Source: JABMMZ01 sp044368575
Lineage (GTDB): Bacteria > Bacteroidota > Bacteroidia > NS11-12g > UBA955
NCBI GenBank assembly: GCA_044368575.1
Contig: JBIPPH010000005.1
Span: 1-64,000 of the forward strand
Direction of reading: 5' to 3'
DNA length: 64,000 nucleotides
Under the pieces are notes generated by a model, which was given only the letters and a program-made list of their open reading frames with translations, ran no database searches and was not told the DNA's origin. The position numbers and the translations under genes are program-made. Positions 16,762 through 24,720 of the stretch are shown here, piece after piece. Numbering within the stretch: the stretch's first letter is position 1; each line of letters begins with the position of its first letter.

Positions 16762-18356
16762 TAAATGTGTGACAACAATGACTGTGTGTAGACAGACTGA
16801 CTGTTTTTAATGAGGTCCGCAGTAAGACCTTGTTCCAGTAATTGTCCGTTTTGCAGGACCAACAGATAATCACTCATCCATGCAGCAACGGCCATAGAAT
16901 GCGTAATCAGCAATAAACTCAATCCTTCCTCTACTTGCAATTGTTTTAGCAAGTTTAATATCTGAGCCTGAACAGACAAATCCAAAGCCGAGGTAGACTC
17001 ATCGCAAATCAATAACTGCGGCCCAACTGCTAATGCTCTGGCTATGCAGATACGCTGTCTTTGTCCTCCAGAAAACGCATTAGGATATTTTTCTAAATCA
17101 TTGGCTTGCAGACCAACTTTTTGCATCAATGATTGACTGTGAGTTATTCTGCCCTGATGATCTAAATCTGGTCTGTGCTTAATAAGTACCTCATGAAACA
17201 TGGTTTGAATTCTGTGCTTAGGATTCAATGCAGCAAAAGGATCTTGAAATATCATTTGCACCTGACTGCTCAATAATTGACCAGAACCAATTTGATAGCT
17301 TATTTGACCCTCCGTTGAGGCTTCTAATTGAACTAATATTTTAGACAAGGTACTTTTGCCCGAACCTGATTCACCTATCAAAGCAGTACACCAACCCTTT
17401 TTGATATCAAAACTGATGTTATTGAGGGCTTTTACTGTGCCAATCTTACTTGTATACGTTTTCGACAAGGTGTCAATATGCAGTATGCTTTGTGCATCAG
17501 ATGGAGGTGCATCAGCATAGGCCGATGTATTCAATTGAGCTTGCCCGTTGTCAATACTCACCAAATAATGACCTCTTCTGTCTGGGTTAGGCTTACATTG
17601 CAACAATGCCTTAGTATAGGCTTGTTGTGGATTGTTAATCAAGGTTTGAGTAGGACCTGTTTCAATGATTTGTCCTTTGTAAAAGACCGCAATGCGATCA
17701 GCGTATTTAGCTACTGCATCTAAATCATGAGAGATTAAAATGACAGACTTCCCTTTTTGCACACACAGCGTTTTGAGAAGCTTTAGAATACCATCTTGTA
17801 CATTGGCATCTAAAGCAGTTGTAGGTTCATCGGCGATAATGATATCAGGGTCACCAGCCAATGCCATTGCAATCATGACTCTTTGCCTTTGCCCTCCTGA
17901 CAATTCAAAAGGATAAGAAGAGGCAACGCGCTCATAGTCGTACAATTCAACTTCTTTTAACAAAGCAATGAGTTGTTCTTCAATGGCTTGACGACCTTTC
18001 ACACCAACTAATTTCAAATTTTCTCTGAGTTGTTGACCACAGGTTTGAACGGGGTTCAAGGCTGTAAGGGGCTCCTGAAAAACATATGCAAAATGTTTTA
18101 AGGCCAGCATTTTGCGCAATTCAGCAGTCATGGAGATGCAGTCATAGGATTGCCCATTGACATCTGTGTAAACAATCTGACCTGAAACCGTTAATGTTTT
18201 GGGCAACAGGCCACCAATAGCCAAACATGTCAAAGATTTTCCTGAACCAGACTCTCCCACTATACCCAAGAGTTCTTGGCTATTTAATTTAAAAGAGACT
18301 TGATTCAACAAGGAGGCTCCAGAGGCTTTGATGCTTAAATTGTCTACTGACAACAT
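16761..18356 (-). CDS. dual-domain ABC transporter ATPase, peptide/nickel (Dpp/Opp, YejF-like) type
   Basis: A 531-residue cytoplasmic ATPase with two complete nucleotide-binding domains. Domain 1 has Walker A GESGSGKS, signature LSGGQRQRVMIAMALA and Walker B DIIIADEPTTALD; domain 2 repeats these as GESGSGKS, FSGGQRQRICIARALA and LLICDESTSALD. The spacer shows the short oligopeptide-type linker (QCKPNPDRRGHYLVSID). It belongs to the Dpp/Opp family that powers import of peptides, glutathione or microcin-like compounds. No permease or binding-protein gene lies nearby, so its membrane partners must be elsewhere. A TAACTTTG promoter element lies only 5 nt from the ATG. Confidence 0.93.
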   Translation of the reverse strand: MLSVDNLSIKASGASLLNQVSFKLNSQELLGIVGESGSGKSLTCLAIGGLLPKTLTVSGQIVYTDVNGQSYDCISMTAELRKMLALKHFAYVFQEPLTALNPVQTCGQQLRENLKLVGVKGRQAIEEQLIALLKEVELYDYERVASSYPFELSGGQRQRVMIAMALAGDPDIIIADEPTTALDANVQDGILKLLKTLCVQKGKSVILISHDLDAVAKYADRIAVFYKGQIIETGPTQTLINNPQQAYTKALLQCKPNPDRRGHYLVSIDNGQAQLNTSAYADAPPSDAQSILHIDTLSKTYTSKIGTVKALNNISFDIKKGWCTALIGESGSGKSTLSKILVQLEASTEGQISYQIGSGQLLSSQVQMIFQDPFAALNPKHRIQTMFHEVLIKHRPDLDHQGRITHSQSLMQKVGLQANDLEKYPNAFSGGQRQRICIARALAVGPQLLICDESTSALDLSVQAQILNLLKQLQVEEGLSLLLITHSMAVAAWMSDYLLVLQNGQLLEQGLTADLIKNSQSVYTQSLLSHI

Positions 18357-18360
18357 GCTT

Positions 18361-18368
18361 CAAAGTTA
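18361..18368 (-). promoter_or_regulatory. -7 element for the dual ABC ATPase
   Basis: TAACTTTG on the minus strand fits TAnnTTTG exactly and ends 5 nt from the ATG at 18356, so any transcript would be leaderless or nearly so. No clear -33 TTG is seen, so this is a motif match only. Confidence 0.4.
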
Positions 18369-18388
18369 ATGCCTATAAAGTGAATATC

Positions 18389-19303
18389 CTATTCTGGAAT
18401 GGTTTGAATAAAGTCCAATAAATAGGCAGGAGATGGCAAAACTTCCATATTGTCTTGAAACTTTAAATCTTTGCGATTCACAATTTGAGCACCAGACAAC
18501 AACACTTTGGTGGTTTTCCAATGTTTACCTAAATGATTAATAAAAGTTTGCAAGCTTACGTTGCTGTTCAATGAAGTGATGATACTGAATATGAAATCAG
18601 GCTTTCTAACATCAAATATCTGATAAAGGTCTTCAAAAGGTGTTTGAGACCCTAAATAAATCACTTCGTGCCCGCGAGAACGAATAACATAATTGGCAAA
18701 TAAAATACTCAAATCATGCTGCTCTCCGGTTGGCACAAAGACCAAGAATTTTTTGGCATTTGGAAAAGGTCTAACCGATAAACTATCAATTGCTACAAAT
18801 AACCTCTGGCGGATAAGATTGGTAATAAAATGTTCGTGAGCAGGGTGAAGAGAACCAGCTAACCACAACAATCCAATTTGTTCCAAGAAAGGGAACACAA
18901 TCTGGATCATGCTGTCTTCTAAACCTAATTTTAAGATGTTAATGGATAAAACTTTGTTGAATTCTTTCTCATCAAACAACATCATGTGACTGATCAACGC
19001 TTGAATTTGCCCATCGTATTTGGATTTATGCTCAGACAATTCTTGACATAGATCTTGAATCTCTTGTTTGTCCATCAGGGCGATTTTGGAAATCTTGTAC
19101 CCATTGTTGTTCAAGATTGAAATATTTAGGATGAGGCGCAATTGTTCTTCGTCATAGTAGCGGATACCAGTATCCGTTCTGTGTGGCTCAAAAATTTTGT
19201 ACCTTTGTTCCCAAATTCTAATGGTATGCGCTTTGATACCAGTAATGTTCTCAAGGTCTTTGATGAACAATTTGTTCCTAAAATCTTTCTTTCCAGTTTT
19301 CAT
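18389..19303 (-). CDS. MerR-family regulator with B12-binding domain (CarH/LitR-type photoreceptor)
   Basis: A 304-residue transcription factor. Residues 12-80 are a MerR winged helix (LENITGIKAHTIRIWEQRYK, then TGIRYYDEEQL). Residues about 100-175 are the four-helix bundle with the W-x9-EH motif of CarH (W147, E157-H158). Residues about 185-300 are a Rossmann-like B12-binding domain with E194-x-H196, H196 matching the lower cobalt ligand; the usual Gly of ExHxxG is Ser199. In CarH, adenosylcobalamin holds a DNA-bound tetramer in the dark and light releases it. The residue after W147 is Leu, whereas Thermus CarH has His132 there. It faces an oxidoreductase-photolyase operon across 42 bp, the classic light-response arrangement. 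Assignment to the family is firm; light sensing is inferred. Confidence 0.9.
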   Translation of the reverse strand: MKTGKKDFRNKLFIKDLENITGIKAHTIRIWEQRYKIFEPHRTDTGIRYYDEEQLRLILNISILNNNGYKISKIALMDKQEIQDLCQELSEHKSKYDGQIQALISHMMLFDEKEFNKVLSINILKLGLEDSMIQIVFPFLEQIGLLWLAGSLHPAHEHFITNLIRQRLFVAIDSLSVRPFPNAKKFLVFVPTGEQHDLSILFANYVIRSRGHEVIYLGSQTPFEDLYQIFDVRKPDFIFSIITSLNSNVSLQTFINHLGKHWKTTKVLLSGAQIVNRKDLKFQDNMEVLPSPAYLLDFIQTIPE

Positions 19304-19324
19304 TTTTTTAAAACCAATTTCAAA

Positions 19325-19340
19325 TAGTTTTGTTAAACAA
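19325..19340 (+). promoter_or_regulatory. promoter -7 element overlapping an 11-bp palindrome (candidate operator)
   Basis: TAGTTTTG (19325-19332) is an exact TAnnTTTG -7 element 13 nt before the ATG at 19346. The perfect palindrome TTGTT-A-AACAA (19330-19340) overlaps its end and covers the expected transcription start. A repressor bound there would block the promoter. The divergent CarH-like regulator gene starts at 19303, making it the obvious candidate. Operator function is inference. Confidence 0.5.
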
Positions 19341-19345
19341 GAACA

Positions 19346-20242
19346 ATGTCTAAAATATTAATTGCAGGAGGAAGCGGATTAATTGGTTCAAGACTTATTC
19401 AAATGTTTAAACAAAGCAATATTGAATTTGTTTTACTCAGTACACAAAAAATTAAATGCAATCAAATAGACATAGTATACTGGCAGCCTCAAGAAGGCAT
19501 ATATCCCACCCTAGACTTAAGTCAGTTCAAGGCTTGCGTTAATTTTAGTGGGCAAGGCATATTTGACCAGAGGATTGGCATTAAACGCTTGAGTCAATTG
19601 TACGACAGTCGGATCCAAGCCTTGAATACGCTAAAGAAAATGTTCGAGGAACAAGGGCTGCAAATTCCTCTATTGATTTCTGCATCCGCCATAGGCATCT
19701 ACCCAGACCAAACAAAAACCACATTAACTGAATTGAGCCCAAAGGCTAATAATTGGGTATCAGATTTGGTACATGCATGGGAAGACGCTGCTAATCAAGT
19801 GCCGCATCAGGCAATTAATCTTTTGCGCATTGGCATCGTATTAAGCGATAAAGGTGGCTTTTTAGACCGACTAGCGCCTTTAACTAAAATGGGATTAGGC
19901 GCCATTCCAGGGCATGGCAAACAAATCTGCAGTTGGATTCATATTGATGATGTTTGTGGCATTATTTTACATTTACTTGAACAAAAACAATCAGGTACTT
20001 ACAATGTTTGTGCCCCTATACCTTGCAGTCTTGAAACGCTTCAAAAATCCCTAGCAGAAAGACTTCACAGAAAAATACTATTACCAAATATCCCTGCTTT
20101 TGTTTTGAGAATGGTATTTGGCAATAGACGTGCTCAATTAATTTTAGCTGACCAAACAGTATGTTCAAAAGCCATTGAACAAAATGGTTATGCGTTCAAA
20201 TTTTCTAATATTTCAGATTGTTTAACCCAACTATACCCCTAA
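19346..20242 (+). CDS. TIGR01777-family NAD-dependent epimerase/oxidoreductase
   Basis: A 298-residue short-chain-like (extended SDR) protein with the N-terminal nucleotide motif GGSGLIGSRL and the family markers CVNFSGQGIFDQRIG, LISASAIGIYPDQ, NLLRIGIVLS and GAIPGHGKQICSWIHIDDVC. The C-terminal DUF1731-type tail ends LADQTVCSKAIEQNGYAFKF. These match E. coli YfcH, whose substrate is unknown. The stop overlaps the photolyase start by one base (TAATG), so the pair is co-translated. Members of this family commonly sit beside photolyase and LitR/CarH regulators, supporting a role in the light response. Confidence 0.92.
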   Translation: MSKILIAGGSGLIGSRLIQMFKQSNIEFVLLSTQKIKCNQIDIVYWQPQEGIYPTLDLSQFKACVNFSGQGIFDQRIGIKRLSQLYDSRIQALNTLKKMFEEQGLQIPLLISASAIGIYPDQTKTTLTELSPKANNWVSDLVHAWEDAANQVPHQAINLLRIGIVLSDKGGFLDRLAPLTKMGLGAIPGHGKQICSWIHIDDVCGIILHLLEQKQSGTYNVCAPIPCSLETLQKSLAERLHRKILLPNIPAFVLRMVFGNRRAQLILADQTVCSKAIEQNGYAFKFSNISDCLTQLYP

Positions 20243-21549
20243 TGGAACTATGTATTTTTTGGTTTCGAAGAGACCTTAGACTTCATGATAATGCTGGTTT
20301 GTTCAAAGCTTTGAGCGCTGAACAAAATGTACTCCCTATTTTCATTTTTGACAGTGACATTTTAAACCAATTAAACAATAAAAATGATGCCAGAGTAAGC
20401 TTTATTTATGACGCTGTATCGGCTCTTAAAACTGAACTTAAAGCTATTGGTTCTGATTTATTAGTGCTTCACGGTTCTGCCTTGGATTGTTGGACTGAGC
20501 TTTTGAATCAACACAATATTACTGCTGTATATTGCAATGAAGATTACGAGCCATATGCGCTTAACAGAGACCAAAACGTTCAGTCTTTATTAAGCAAAAA
20601 CAATATTGTTTTTAAGACATTTAAAGACCATTGTATTTTCAGATACGATGAAGTACTTAAGGATGATGGCAAGCCCTACACCGTCTACACGCCTTATGCT
20701 AAAAAATGGAAACAAAGACTGCAATCGCAACCCATTGAAACCTTTCCTAGTGAAAAACACTTAACCCAATTGACTAAAGCCTATTCATTTGAAATACCAA
20801 GTATAGAATCGATGGGTTTCACGAAACATGCTCGCGTATTCCCCGGAAAAACGGTGCAAATGGGTTTAATTAAACAATATGATCAAAACAGAAACTTTCC
20901 TAGCATTGAGGGCACCAGTAAATTGTCTGTTCATTTTAGATTTGGCACCATTTCTATCAGAGAAAAAGCCCTTAAGGCAATTAGCTTAAGTGAAACTTGG
21001 TTAAATGAATTGATCTGGAGAGACTTTTACATACAAATCATGGCGCACTTTCCACATGCCATGTCATCGGCCTTCAAGCCAGAATACGACCTCATTGAAT
21101 GGCTCAATGATGAGCAGGCATTTCATGCCTGGTGCAAAGGTCAAACAGGTTACCCTATTGTTGATGCCGGCATGAGGGAACTGAACACTACTGGTTTTAT
21201 GCACAACAGGGTTAGAATGATTGTATCCAGCTTTTTGTGCAAACATTTGTTAATCGATTGGCGTTGGGGTGAAGCCTATTTCGCTGAACAATTAAACGAC
21301 TTTGAACTGGCCTCTAACAATGGTGGTTGGCAATGGGCTGCTGGGAGTGGCGTTGATGCGGCTCCCTATTTCAGAATATTCAATCCGAGTTTACAAACTG
21401 AGCGCTTTGATCCCAAACAAATTTACATACAAAACTGGTTAGGTAAAGACTATCTTAAACAATACCCCAAACCGATAGTCGAGCACACATTTGCAAGAAA
21501 TCGTTGCCTTGAAGTATACAAATCAGGGCTTGCAAAGTCAAGATTGTAA
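20242..21549 (+). CDS. phrB: deoxyribodipyrimidine photolyase (class I cryptochrome/photolyase family)
   Basis: A 435-residue blue-light DNA repair enzyme. The photolyase N-terminal alpha/beta domain starts with CIFWFRRDLRLHDNAGL; the FAD-binding domain includes SVHFRFGTISIRE, WLNELIWRDFYIQIM, VDAGMRELNTTGFMHNRVRM, and NGGWQWAAGSGVDAAPYFRI. The N-to-D position in the FAD-binding loop and conserved Trp residues are consistent with a functional CPD photolyase, though a DASH or other cryptochrome role cannot be wholly excluded. The ATG at 20242 is chosen because it gives the standard N-terminus and overlaps the previous stop by one base; an upstream start at 20218 is less likely. It is the last gene of the light-module operon. 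Confidence 0.95.
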   Translation: MELCIFWFRRDLRLHDNAGLFKALSAEQNVLPIFIFDSDILNQLNNKNDARVSFIYDAVSALKTELKAIGSDLLVLHGSALDCWTELLNQHNITAVYCNEDYEPYALNRDQNVQSLLSKNNIVFKTFKDHCIFRYDEVLKDDGKPYTVYTPYAKKWKQRLQSQPIETFPSEKHLTQLTKAYSFEIPSIESMGFTKHARVFPGKTVQMGLIKQYDQNRNFPSIEGTSKLSVHFRFGTISIREKALKAISLSETWLNELIWRDFYIQIMAHFPHAMSSAFKPEYDLIEWLNDEQAFHAWCKGQTGYPIVDAGMRELNTTGFMHNRVRMIVSSFLCKHLLIDWRWGEAYFAEQLNDFELASNNGGWQWAAGSGVDAAPYFRIFNPSLQTERFDPKQIYIQNWLGKDYLKQYPKPIVEHTFARNRCLEVYKSGLAKSRL

Positions 21550-21573
21550 ATGCGGTTTAAAAGTTTAAATTTG
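21544..21573 (+). promoter_or_regulatory. Bacteroidota promoter for the hydroxyacyl-CoA dehydrogenase gene
   Basis: TTG (21544-21546) and TAAATTTG (21566-21573) are spaced 22 bp start to start, an excellent match. The -33 element sits in the last sense codon of the photolyase gene, so this gene is transcribed separately from the light module. Confidence 0.7.
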
Positions 21574-21593
21574 CAAGAAATTTCAAGATCATT

Positions 21594-22484
21594 ATGAAAC
21601 ATATTTCGGTTATTGGTTGTGGCACAATGGGCAATGGTATTGCACACGTATTTGCCTTATCTGGCTATTCAGTTCAATTAATTGACATCAATGAACAAGC
21701 CTTGCAAAAAGCCATTCAAAAAATTGGCTCAAACCTAGACAGACAAGTCAGCAAACAAATCATAACTGAAGAGCAAAAAGCAAGCACGCTTGCTAATATC
21801 AACCCAACAACTGACCTTGCACAAGGGGTTTCAAAAGCAGATTTAGTGATTGAAGCGGCCACTGAAAATGTTGGCATCAAACTTCAATTGTTTAAAGACA
21901 TTGATGCCCATGCCCCTGCTCATTGTATTTTATCTTCAAACACCTCTTCTATCAGCATCACCAAAATTGCAGCCGTTACTAATCGCCCTGAGCAAGTTAT
22001 TGGTATGCATTTTATGAATCCAGTTCCAGTAATGAAATTGGTTGAGGTGATCAATGGATTCAAAACGTCTACTGCTACTACCAATACCATAATGGAATTG
22101 AGTAAAGCCATTGGCAAAGTGGCAACCTTGGTGAATGACTATCCTGGTTTTGTGGCCAACAGAATATTAATGCCTATGATCAATGAGGCCATCATCACCT
22201 TAAACGAAGGTGTTGCGGGTGTACATGAAATCGATACGGTGATGAAATTAGGTATGGCTCACCCAATGGGACCATTACAATTGGCTGATTTCATTGGCTT
22301 AGATGTGTGTTTAGCCATTATGAATGTGCTTCACGATGGTTTGGGCAATCCAAAATATGCCGCAAGTCCATTGTTGATCAACATGGTTACCTCTGGTGAT
22401 TTAGGGGTAAAATCTGGTCGAGGATTCTACGATTACAGCCACGGCGGCAAAGAGCTAGTGGTTGCGCCAAAATTCAATTCTTAA
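21594..22484 (+). CDS. 3-hydroxyacyl-CoA (3-hydroxybutyryl-CoA) dehydrogenase
   Basis: A 296-residue NAD(P)-dependent enzyme that oxidises 3-hydroxyacyl-CoA, or reduces acetoacetyl-CoA. The Rossmann motif GCGTMGNGIAHVFALSGY is at the N-terminus, the catalytic region includes CILSSNTSSISIT and GMHFMNPVPVMKLVEVI (catalytic His), and the C-terminal domain shows LVNDYPGFVANRILMPMINE and GMAHPMGPLQLADFIGLD. It is a stand-alone monofunctional protein of normal length (about 285-300), like Hbd or PaaH. No beta-oxidation, butyrate or phenylacetate genes accompany it, so the pathway is not fixed by context. Confidence 0.95.
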   Translation: MKHISVIGCGTMGNGIAHVFALSGYSVQLIDINEQALQKAIQKIGSNLDRQVSKQIITEEQKASTLANINPTTDLAQGVSKADLVIEAATENVGIKLQLFKDIDAHAPAHCILSSNTSSISITKIAAVTNRPEQVIGMHFMNPVPVMKLVEVINGFKTSTATTNTIMELSKAIGKVATLVNDYPGFVANRILMPMINEAIITLNEGVAGVHEIDTVMKLGMAHPMGPLQLADFIGLDVCLAIMNVLHDGLGNPKYAASPLLINMVTSGDLGVKSGRGFYDYSHGGKELVVAPKFNS

Positions 22485-22519
22485 CAAAGCGGGGTTTTTA
22501 TACCCTTAAGATTGGTTTT

Positions 22520-22537
22520 TTGCTAAAAGTTTAGCAA
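22520..22537 (+). promoter_or_regulatory. inverted repeat upstream of the NSS transporter (possible operator)
   Basis: TTGCTAAA-AG-TTTAGCAA is a perfect 8-bp inverted repeat with a 2-bp centre, ending 11 nt before the ATG at 22549. The short centre favours a protein-binding dyad over an RNA hairpin. There is no adjacent regulator gene, so this is suggestive only. Confidence 0.35.
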
Positions 22538-22548
22538 ATTGCAACCTT

Positions 22549-24330
22549 ATGGCGAACAAAGAATCATGGGGCTCCAGAGTAGGGCTTATTCTTGCAATGG
22601 CAGGCAATGCCGTTGGATTAGGTAACTTCTTAAGGTTTCCTGTTCAGGCAATTCAAAATGGTGGTGGAGCATTCATCATCCCCTATTTAGTTTGTTTTTT
22701 ACTGATGGGCTTACCCTTGTTATATGTGGAATGGGCCATGGGTAGATTCGGTGGTAAATCAAGCAACCATTCAACGCCATTCATACTTGACAGCATGGGC
22801 AAAAAACGCCTCTGGAAATACGTTGGGGTGTTTGGTATTTTTACCAATATTGCCGTAGCTGCTTATTATTGCTACCTAGAAAGCTGGACCCTCTCTTATG
22901 TATACCATTCTGTGATTGGCACTTTCCAAGGCATGAGCCAAGATGCAGTTGGAGGTTTCTTTGGCAACTATGTAGATGTAGCTAAAAACAATGCCAGCTT
23001 CCCGTTCGAAGCCATTATTTTCTGGATTGTATGTTTATTTTTAAACACTTGGATTTTAAGTAAAGGCCTCAGTGGTGGGGTTGAAAAAACCGCTAAAATC
23101 GGCATGCCTTTATTAATCGTATTTGGTATTTTCTTGGCTATTCAAGGGGTTACGCTTAAAGCAGGTCAACACCATGCCATTCATCCAGGCACTCTGGGTT
23201 TAAATTACTTATGGACGCCGGAATTCTCCAGTATTTGGAACGCTAAAGTATGGCTGGCGGCGGCAGGACAAATCTTCTTTACTTTGTCATTGGGTATGGG
23301 CTCAATACATTGTTACGCCTCATACATTAAAGCTAATGACGACATCGCCCTCAACTCACAATCTGCTGGTTGGATGAATGAATTCGTAGAAGTGGTTTTA
23401 GGCAGTTCAATTTTAATTCCTATCGCTATCGGTTATTTAGGCATAGACCAAGTGGTTGAAATGACTAAAACAGGTGGCTTAGGCTTAGGCTTCAAAACCT
23501 TACCATACTTATTCCAACAATGGGGCCCTACCCTTGCAATGGTATCAGGTGTGATGTGGTTCGGACTATTATTTTTTGCAGGTATCACCTCCTCTTTAGC
23601 CATGGGTACACCATGGATGGGCTTCTTTGAAGATGAATTTGGATGGAGCCGTCAAAAAGGCGCTTGGACTTTTGGTCTAGTGGTTTTGATATTAGGCTTA
23701 CCTACAGTACTCTTCTTTAACCAAGGGGTTTTTGATGAATTTGATTATTGGGCGGGCACTGTTTCATTGGTGGTCTTTGCCTTCATTGAAATTCTATTAT
23801 TTGCATGGGTATTCGGTATAGACAAAGGCTGGAGAGAGATCACCACAGGTGCTGACATTGTTGTACCAACGATTTATAAATTCATCATTAAATACATTAC
23901 GCCATTAATTCTTGGTTTTGTATTTTTTGCCAGTATCCCAGACATTTGGAATACTATTCAGCACACTTCTACCAAAACTGAAATTGCTGAAGCCAGCAAT
24001 CCACAAATGCTTAAAGATGATATTTATAAAATTCGAAACAACGAATTGGCCCAATTGTCAGACTCAGTTATTTATCATGGAGAAGACATTATGAATAACC
24101 AAACGCTCGACAAAAAAACCAAGTCAAGCATATTTGCAGTAAGAGAAAAACAAAAATTATACGAGACCTACACCGCTGAATCGTTTTCACTCAACACTTT
24201 TATCAGAGAGAAAGAGAACATTATGTGGTTTAAGAACATCTCAAGACCATTCTTAATCATCGTATTCTTATTGATCGCTTACACCGTTCATTTAGCCAGC
24301 AAAAAACGTCGCCAAACCAACCCTCAATAA
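22549..24330 (+). CDS. sodium-dependent neurotransmitter:sodium symporter (NSS) family transporter
   Basis: A 593-residue inner-membrane LeuT-fold symporter that couples Na+ to uptake of amino acids or similar compounds. TM1 contains the family signature GLILAMAGNAVGLGNFLRFP with the unwound Na+/substrate site, followed by GGGAFIIPYLVCFLLMGLPL (TM2) and EWAMGRFGG. About 11-12 hydrophobic segments follow, and TM8 contains LLFFAGITSSLAMG. A roughly 85-residue soluble, charged segment lies before the last TM helix, longer than in LeuT. It is followed closely by two tiny membrane-protein genes, the first like the MetS small subunit of MetPS systems. Substrate is not identifiable. Confidence 0.95.
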   Translation: MANKESWGSRVGLILAMAGNAVGLGNFLRFPVQAIQNGGGAFIIPYLVCFLLMGLPLLYVEWAMGRFGGKSSNHSTPFILDSMGKKRLWKYVGVFGIFTNIAVAAYYCYLESWTLSYVYHSVIGTFQGMSQDAVGGFFGNYVDVAKNNASFPFEAIIFWIVCLFLNTWILSKGLSGGVEKTAKIGMPLLIVFGIFLAIQGVTLKAGQHHAIHPGTLGLNYLWTPEFSSIWNAKVWLAAAGQIFFTLSLGMGSIHCYASYIKANDDIALNSQSAGWMNEFVEVVLGSSILIPIAIGYLGIDQVVEMTKTGGLGLGFKTLPYLFQQWGPTLAMVSGVMWFGLLFFAGITSSLAMGTPWMGFFEDEFGWSRQKGAWTFGLVVLILGLPTVLFFNQGVFDEFDYWAGTVSLVVFAFIEILLFAWVFGIDKGWREITTGADIVVPTIYKFIIKYITPLILGFVFFASIPDIWNTIQHTSTKTEIAEASNPQMLKDDIYKIRNNELAQLSDSVIYHGEDIMNNQTLDKKTKSSIFAVREKQKLYETYTAESFSLNTFIREKENIMWFKNISRPFLIIVFLLIAYTVHLASKKRRQTNPQ

Positions 24331-24339
24331 TCAACACAC

Positions 24340-24474
24340 ATGAATACATCTGCTTTAATCATGATGATAGCTGCTTGTAGTATTGTAGCTACCATGACTA
24401 TATACTATTTTGTAAAAGTCTTAACTGCTCCACCTAGAGACCCTCAAAACGATAGTTATTCTGAAACCAACTAA
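24340..24474 (+). CDS. MetS-like small subunit of NSS transporter
   Basis: A 44-residue single-pass membrane protein, MNTSALIMMIAACSIVATMT followed by IYYFVKVL and a polar tail (PPRDPQNDSYSETN). The N-terminal pattern Ser-Ala-Leu-Ile-Met-Met resembles the MetS-type small subunits encoded downstream of NSS transporters (MetPS of corynebacteria), which are needed for transport there. It starts 9 nt after the transporter stop and overlaps nothing. It is too short for routine gene callers. The family link is by pattern and synteny. Confidence 0.7.
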   Translation: MNTSALIMMIAACSIVATMTIYYFVKVLTAPPRDPQNDSYSETN

Positions 24475-24475
24475 T

Positions 24476-24640
24476 ATGCAAGATTCTCTTCAGCAAGCGG
24501 CAAGTATTAGTCAGTTTAAAACGACTTTAATCATTTCAGAAATTGTAGTGACTGCCATCGTATTTTATGGCTTTTACTTGATCTTTAATGGCTTTAACAA
24601 GAAACAAAAAGCGTTTAAGCAACAACAGAACGGTAAGTAA
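24476..24640 (+). CDS. small single-pass membrane protein in the NSS transporter operon
   Basis: A 54-residue protein: a polar N-terminus (MQDSLQQAASISQFKTT), one hydrophobic helix (LIISEIVVTAIVFYGFYLIF) and a Lys/Gln-rich tail (NKKQKAFKQQQNGK) that follows the positive-inside rule with the C-terminus in the cytoplasm. It begins 1 nt after the MetS-like gene stop, so the three genes form one operon. I do not recognise a family; it may be a second accessory subunit of the transporter. Its fit in the gap and good codon usage support it, but it is not proven to be expressed. Confidence 0.55.
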   Translation: MQDSLQQAASISQFKTTLIISEIVVTAIVFYGFYLIFNGFNKKQKAFKQQQNGK

Positions 24641-24641
24641 G

Positions 24642-24676
24642 GTTATTAGTTATTTGTTATTTGTTATTTGTTATTA
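24642..24676. repeat. heptamer tandem repeat, GTTATTW x5
   Basis: Five consecutive heptamers GTTATTA/GTTATTT (24642-24676) directly after the stop codon of the last NSS-operon gene. The array ends at 24676. It lies in the convergent gap between that operon and the TamB-like gene. Confidence 0.8.
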
Positions 24677-24720
24677 GGTTAGGAACCATATGGGGAATGG
24701 TTATTAGTTATTAGAGGGTA

